Positions 6,569 to 7,330 of a DNA stretch of 7,330 nt are shown here, in pieces. The notes beneath the pieces are model-generated. The model was given only the letters and a program-made list of their open reading frames with translations, did no database searches and was not told the DNA's origin. Location: the NCBI GenBank assembly GCA_945897765.1, contig CAMDGP010000107.1:1-7330 (forward strand). Reading direction: 5' to 3'. The DNA is from Chitinophaga pinensis. GTDB lineage: Bacteria > Bacteroidota > Bacteroidia > Flavobacteriales_D > Crocinitomicaceae. Positions within the stretch are counted from its first letter, which is position 1. Every line of letters begins with the position of its first letter. The position numbers were made by a program, and so were the translations under genes.

Positions 6569-7210
6569 TCATTTCTTCCAAGCTGCATACGTTTTATTCA
6601 AAGCTTTCAAGAATTCTTTAGCATCTTGTGCGCCAGAAAGTTGAATGGATTCATTCATATAGAAAAACGGAACGCCATTGATTCCTAATTGTTGGGCTTT
6701 TAGTTCATCTGCTTTCACATCTTTTGAAAAAGTTCCATTCGCTAATGCAGTTTCTAATTTCTCTTTATTGATACCTACTTCACTTGCAATTTTCAATAAA
6801 ACTTCAGTGTCATCGGTATTTTTTCCGTCGGTGAAATAGGCTTTAAACAATGCTTCCTCCACTTCTGACTGCTTGTCGTATTCTTTTGCGAAATGCAAAA
6901 ACTGATGCGCCTTGAAAGAATTAGCAACCACTGCTTTTTCAAAGTGATATTCCAAATTTACACCACGTGCCATGTTCGTTGCATAATCTGCCATCGACTG
7001 AGCTTCTTCCAATGGAATTCCTTTATTCGTGGATAAATACTGAACAACTGAAAGCGTTGTATCTGTTTTTACACTTGGATTTAACTCAAAACTGCGCCAA
7101 ACAACTTCGACTTCATTTTTGTGCTCAAACTTCGAAAGTGCCAATTCAAATTGACGTTTGCCAATGTAACAAAATGGACACATCACATCGCTCCATATTT
7201 CCACAATCAT
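6569..7210 (-). CDS. DsbA-family thiol oxidoreductase, FrnE-like
   Basis: Taking ATG at 7210, the protein is 213 residues, the usual size for FrnE-like DsbA proteins. It begins MIVEIWSDVMCPFCYIGK, with the CPFC redox pair at C11 and C14 right after the first strand. The helical insertion spans roughly residues 55-165. The thioredoxin fold resumes with GINGVPFFYMN, where P181 is the cis-proline facing the active site, then SGAQ (192-195). No signal peptide is seen from this start, so it is probably cytoplasmic, acting in dithiol-disulfide exchange or isomerisation; partner proteins are unknown. The frame remains open upstream to the window edge (GTG at 7222, TTG at 7327). The ATG was preferred because family members start within a few residues of the first beta strand. 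It converges on the SNF2 gene with 45 bases between the stops. No promoter is visible upstream, so it may be co-transcribed with a gene beyond the right edge. Confidence 0.88.
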   Translation of the reverse strand: MIVEIWSDVMCPFCYIGKRQFELALSKFEHKNEVEVVWRSFELNPSVKTDTTLSVVQYLSTNKGIPLEEAQSMADYATNMARGVNLEYHFEKAVVANSFKAHQFLHFAKEYDKQSEVEEALFKAYFTDGKNTDDTEVLLKIASEVGINKEKLETALANGTFSKDVKADELKAQQLGINGVPFFYMNESIQLSGAQDAKEFLKALNKTYAAWKK

Positions 7211-7330
7211 TTTTTTACTCACCTTTTCCTTTAATAATTCTTTTGATTCAGAAGCATTTTGACAACTTGCAGAACTCAATACCTTGAGGGTTTGGATTTG
7301 TTCGTTTTGTAATGGCGGTAATCTCAAGTC
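7211..7330 (-). other. Upstream side of the DsbA gene, open in two frames, unassigned
   Basis: On the minus strand this 120-base stretch is open to the window edge in the DsbA frame (40 codons). It is also open in a second frame for 26 codons, ending at TGA (7250-7248) with the peptide end NPQGIEFCKLSKCF. The third frame has stops. Either the second frame is the C-terminus of an upstream gene, 37 bases from the DsbA start, or the DsbA protein has a longer N-terminus or fusion partner. Neither reading shows a recognisable domain. No TAnnTTTG promoter is present. An AAAGGAAAAGG run precedes the ATG, but Bacteroidota rarely use Shine-Dalgarno pairing. Confidence 0.35.

Noticed and set aside
6967..7287. 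Plus-strand ORF of 106 codons over the DsbA gene
   Set aside because: It is antisense to the CPFC-containing DsbA frame, with low-complexity Leu/Phe composition and no independent signals.

Overview
This window looks like ordinary chromosomal DNA from a low-GC member of the Bacteroidota, most likely Flavobacteriales-like. Three things point there: strong matches to the Bacteroidota -7 promoter element (TAnnTTTG) ahead of two genes, no Shine-Dalgarno sequences before the starts, and AT-rich intergenic repeats of a type I associate with that phylum. The placement is inferred from sequence style, not from a database match.

Layout, left to right. (1) The 3' end of a probable outer-membrane beta-barrel protein (2-331, +) is closed by a clean intrinsic terminator (351-384). 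(2) A promoter at 586-593 drives, almost leaderless, a 389-residue membrane-anchored protein with the three sequence blocks of an SLT/lysozyme-fold lytic transglycosylase (609-1778, +). Its last 11 codons lie inside an intergenic repeat. (3) A 150-base inverted repeat (arms 1743-1771 and 1864-1892, with a decayed palindrome between them) separates it from an alpha/beta hydrolase with a complete Ser-Asp-His triad (1901-2704, +, GTG start). (4) A hairpin-forming inverted repeat (2724-2774) and a second promoter (2793-2800) precede a large SNF2-family ATPase with two SWIM-type zinc-binding motifs (2837-6523, +). (5) A convergent FrnE-like DsbA-family thiol oxidoreductase (6569-7210, -) ends 45 bases from the SNF2 stop. 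Its upstream side, up to the window edge, is open in two frames and cannot be assigned.

The genes do not form an obvious pathway. The SLT-like protein, hydrolase and SNF2 ATPase are co-directional but separated by repeats and, for the SNF2 gene, by its own promoter, so they read as independent transcription units or a loose cluster. I see no phage, transposon, CRISPR, tRNA or rRNA signature and no convincing new multi-gene system. The most useful observations are the paired SWIM motifs on the SNF2 protein, the repeat that has grown into the 3' end of the SLT-like gene, the corrected SNF2 and DsbA starts, and the divergence of the SLT-like domain.
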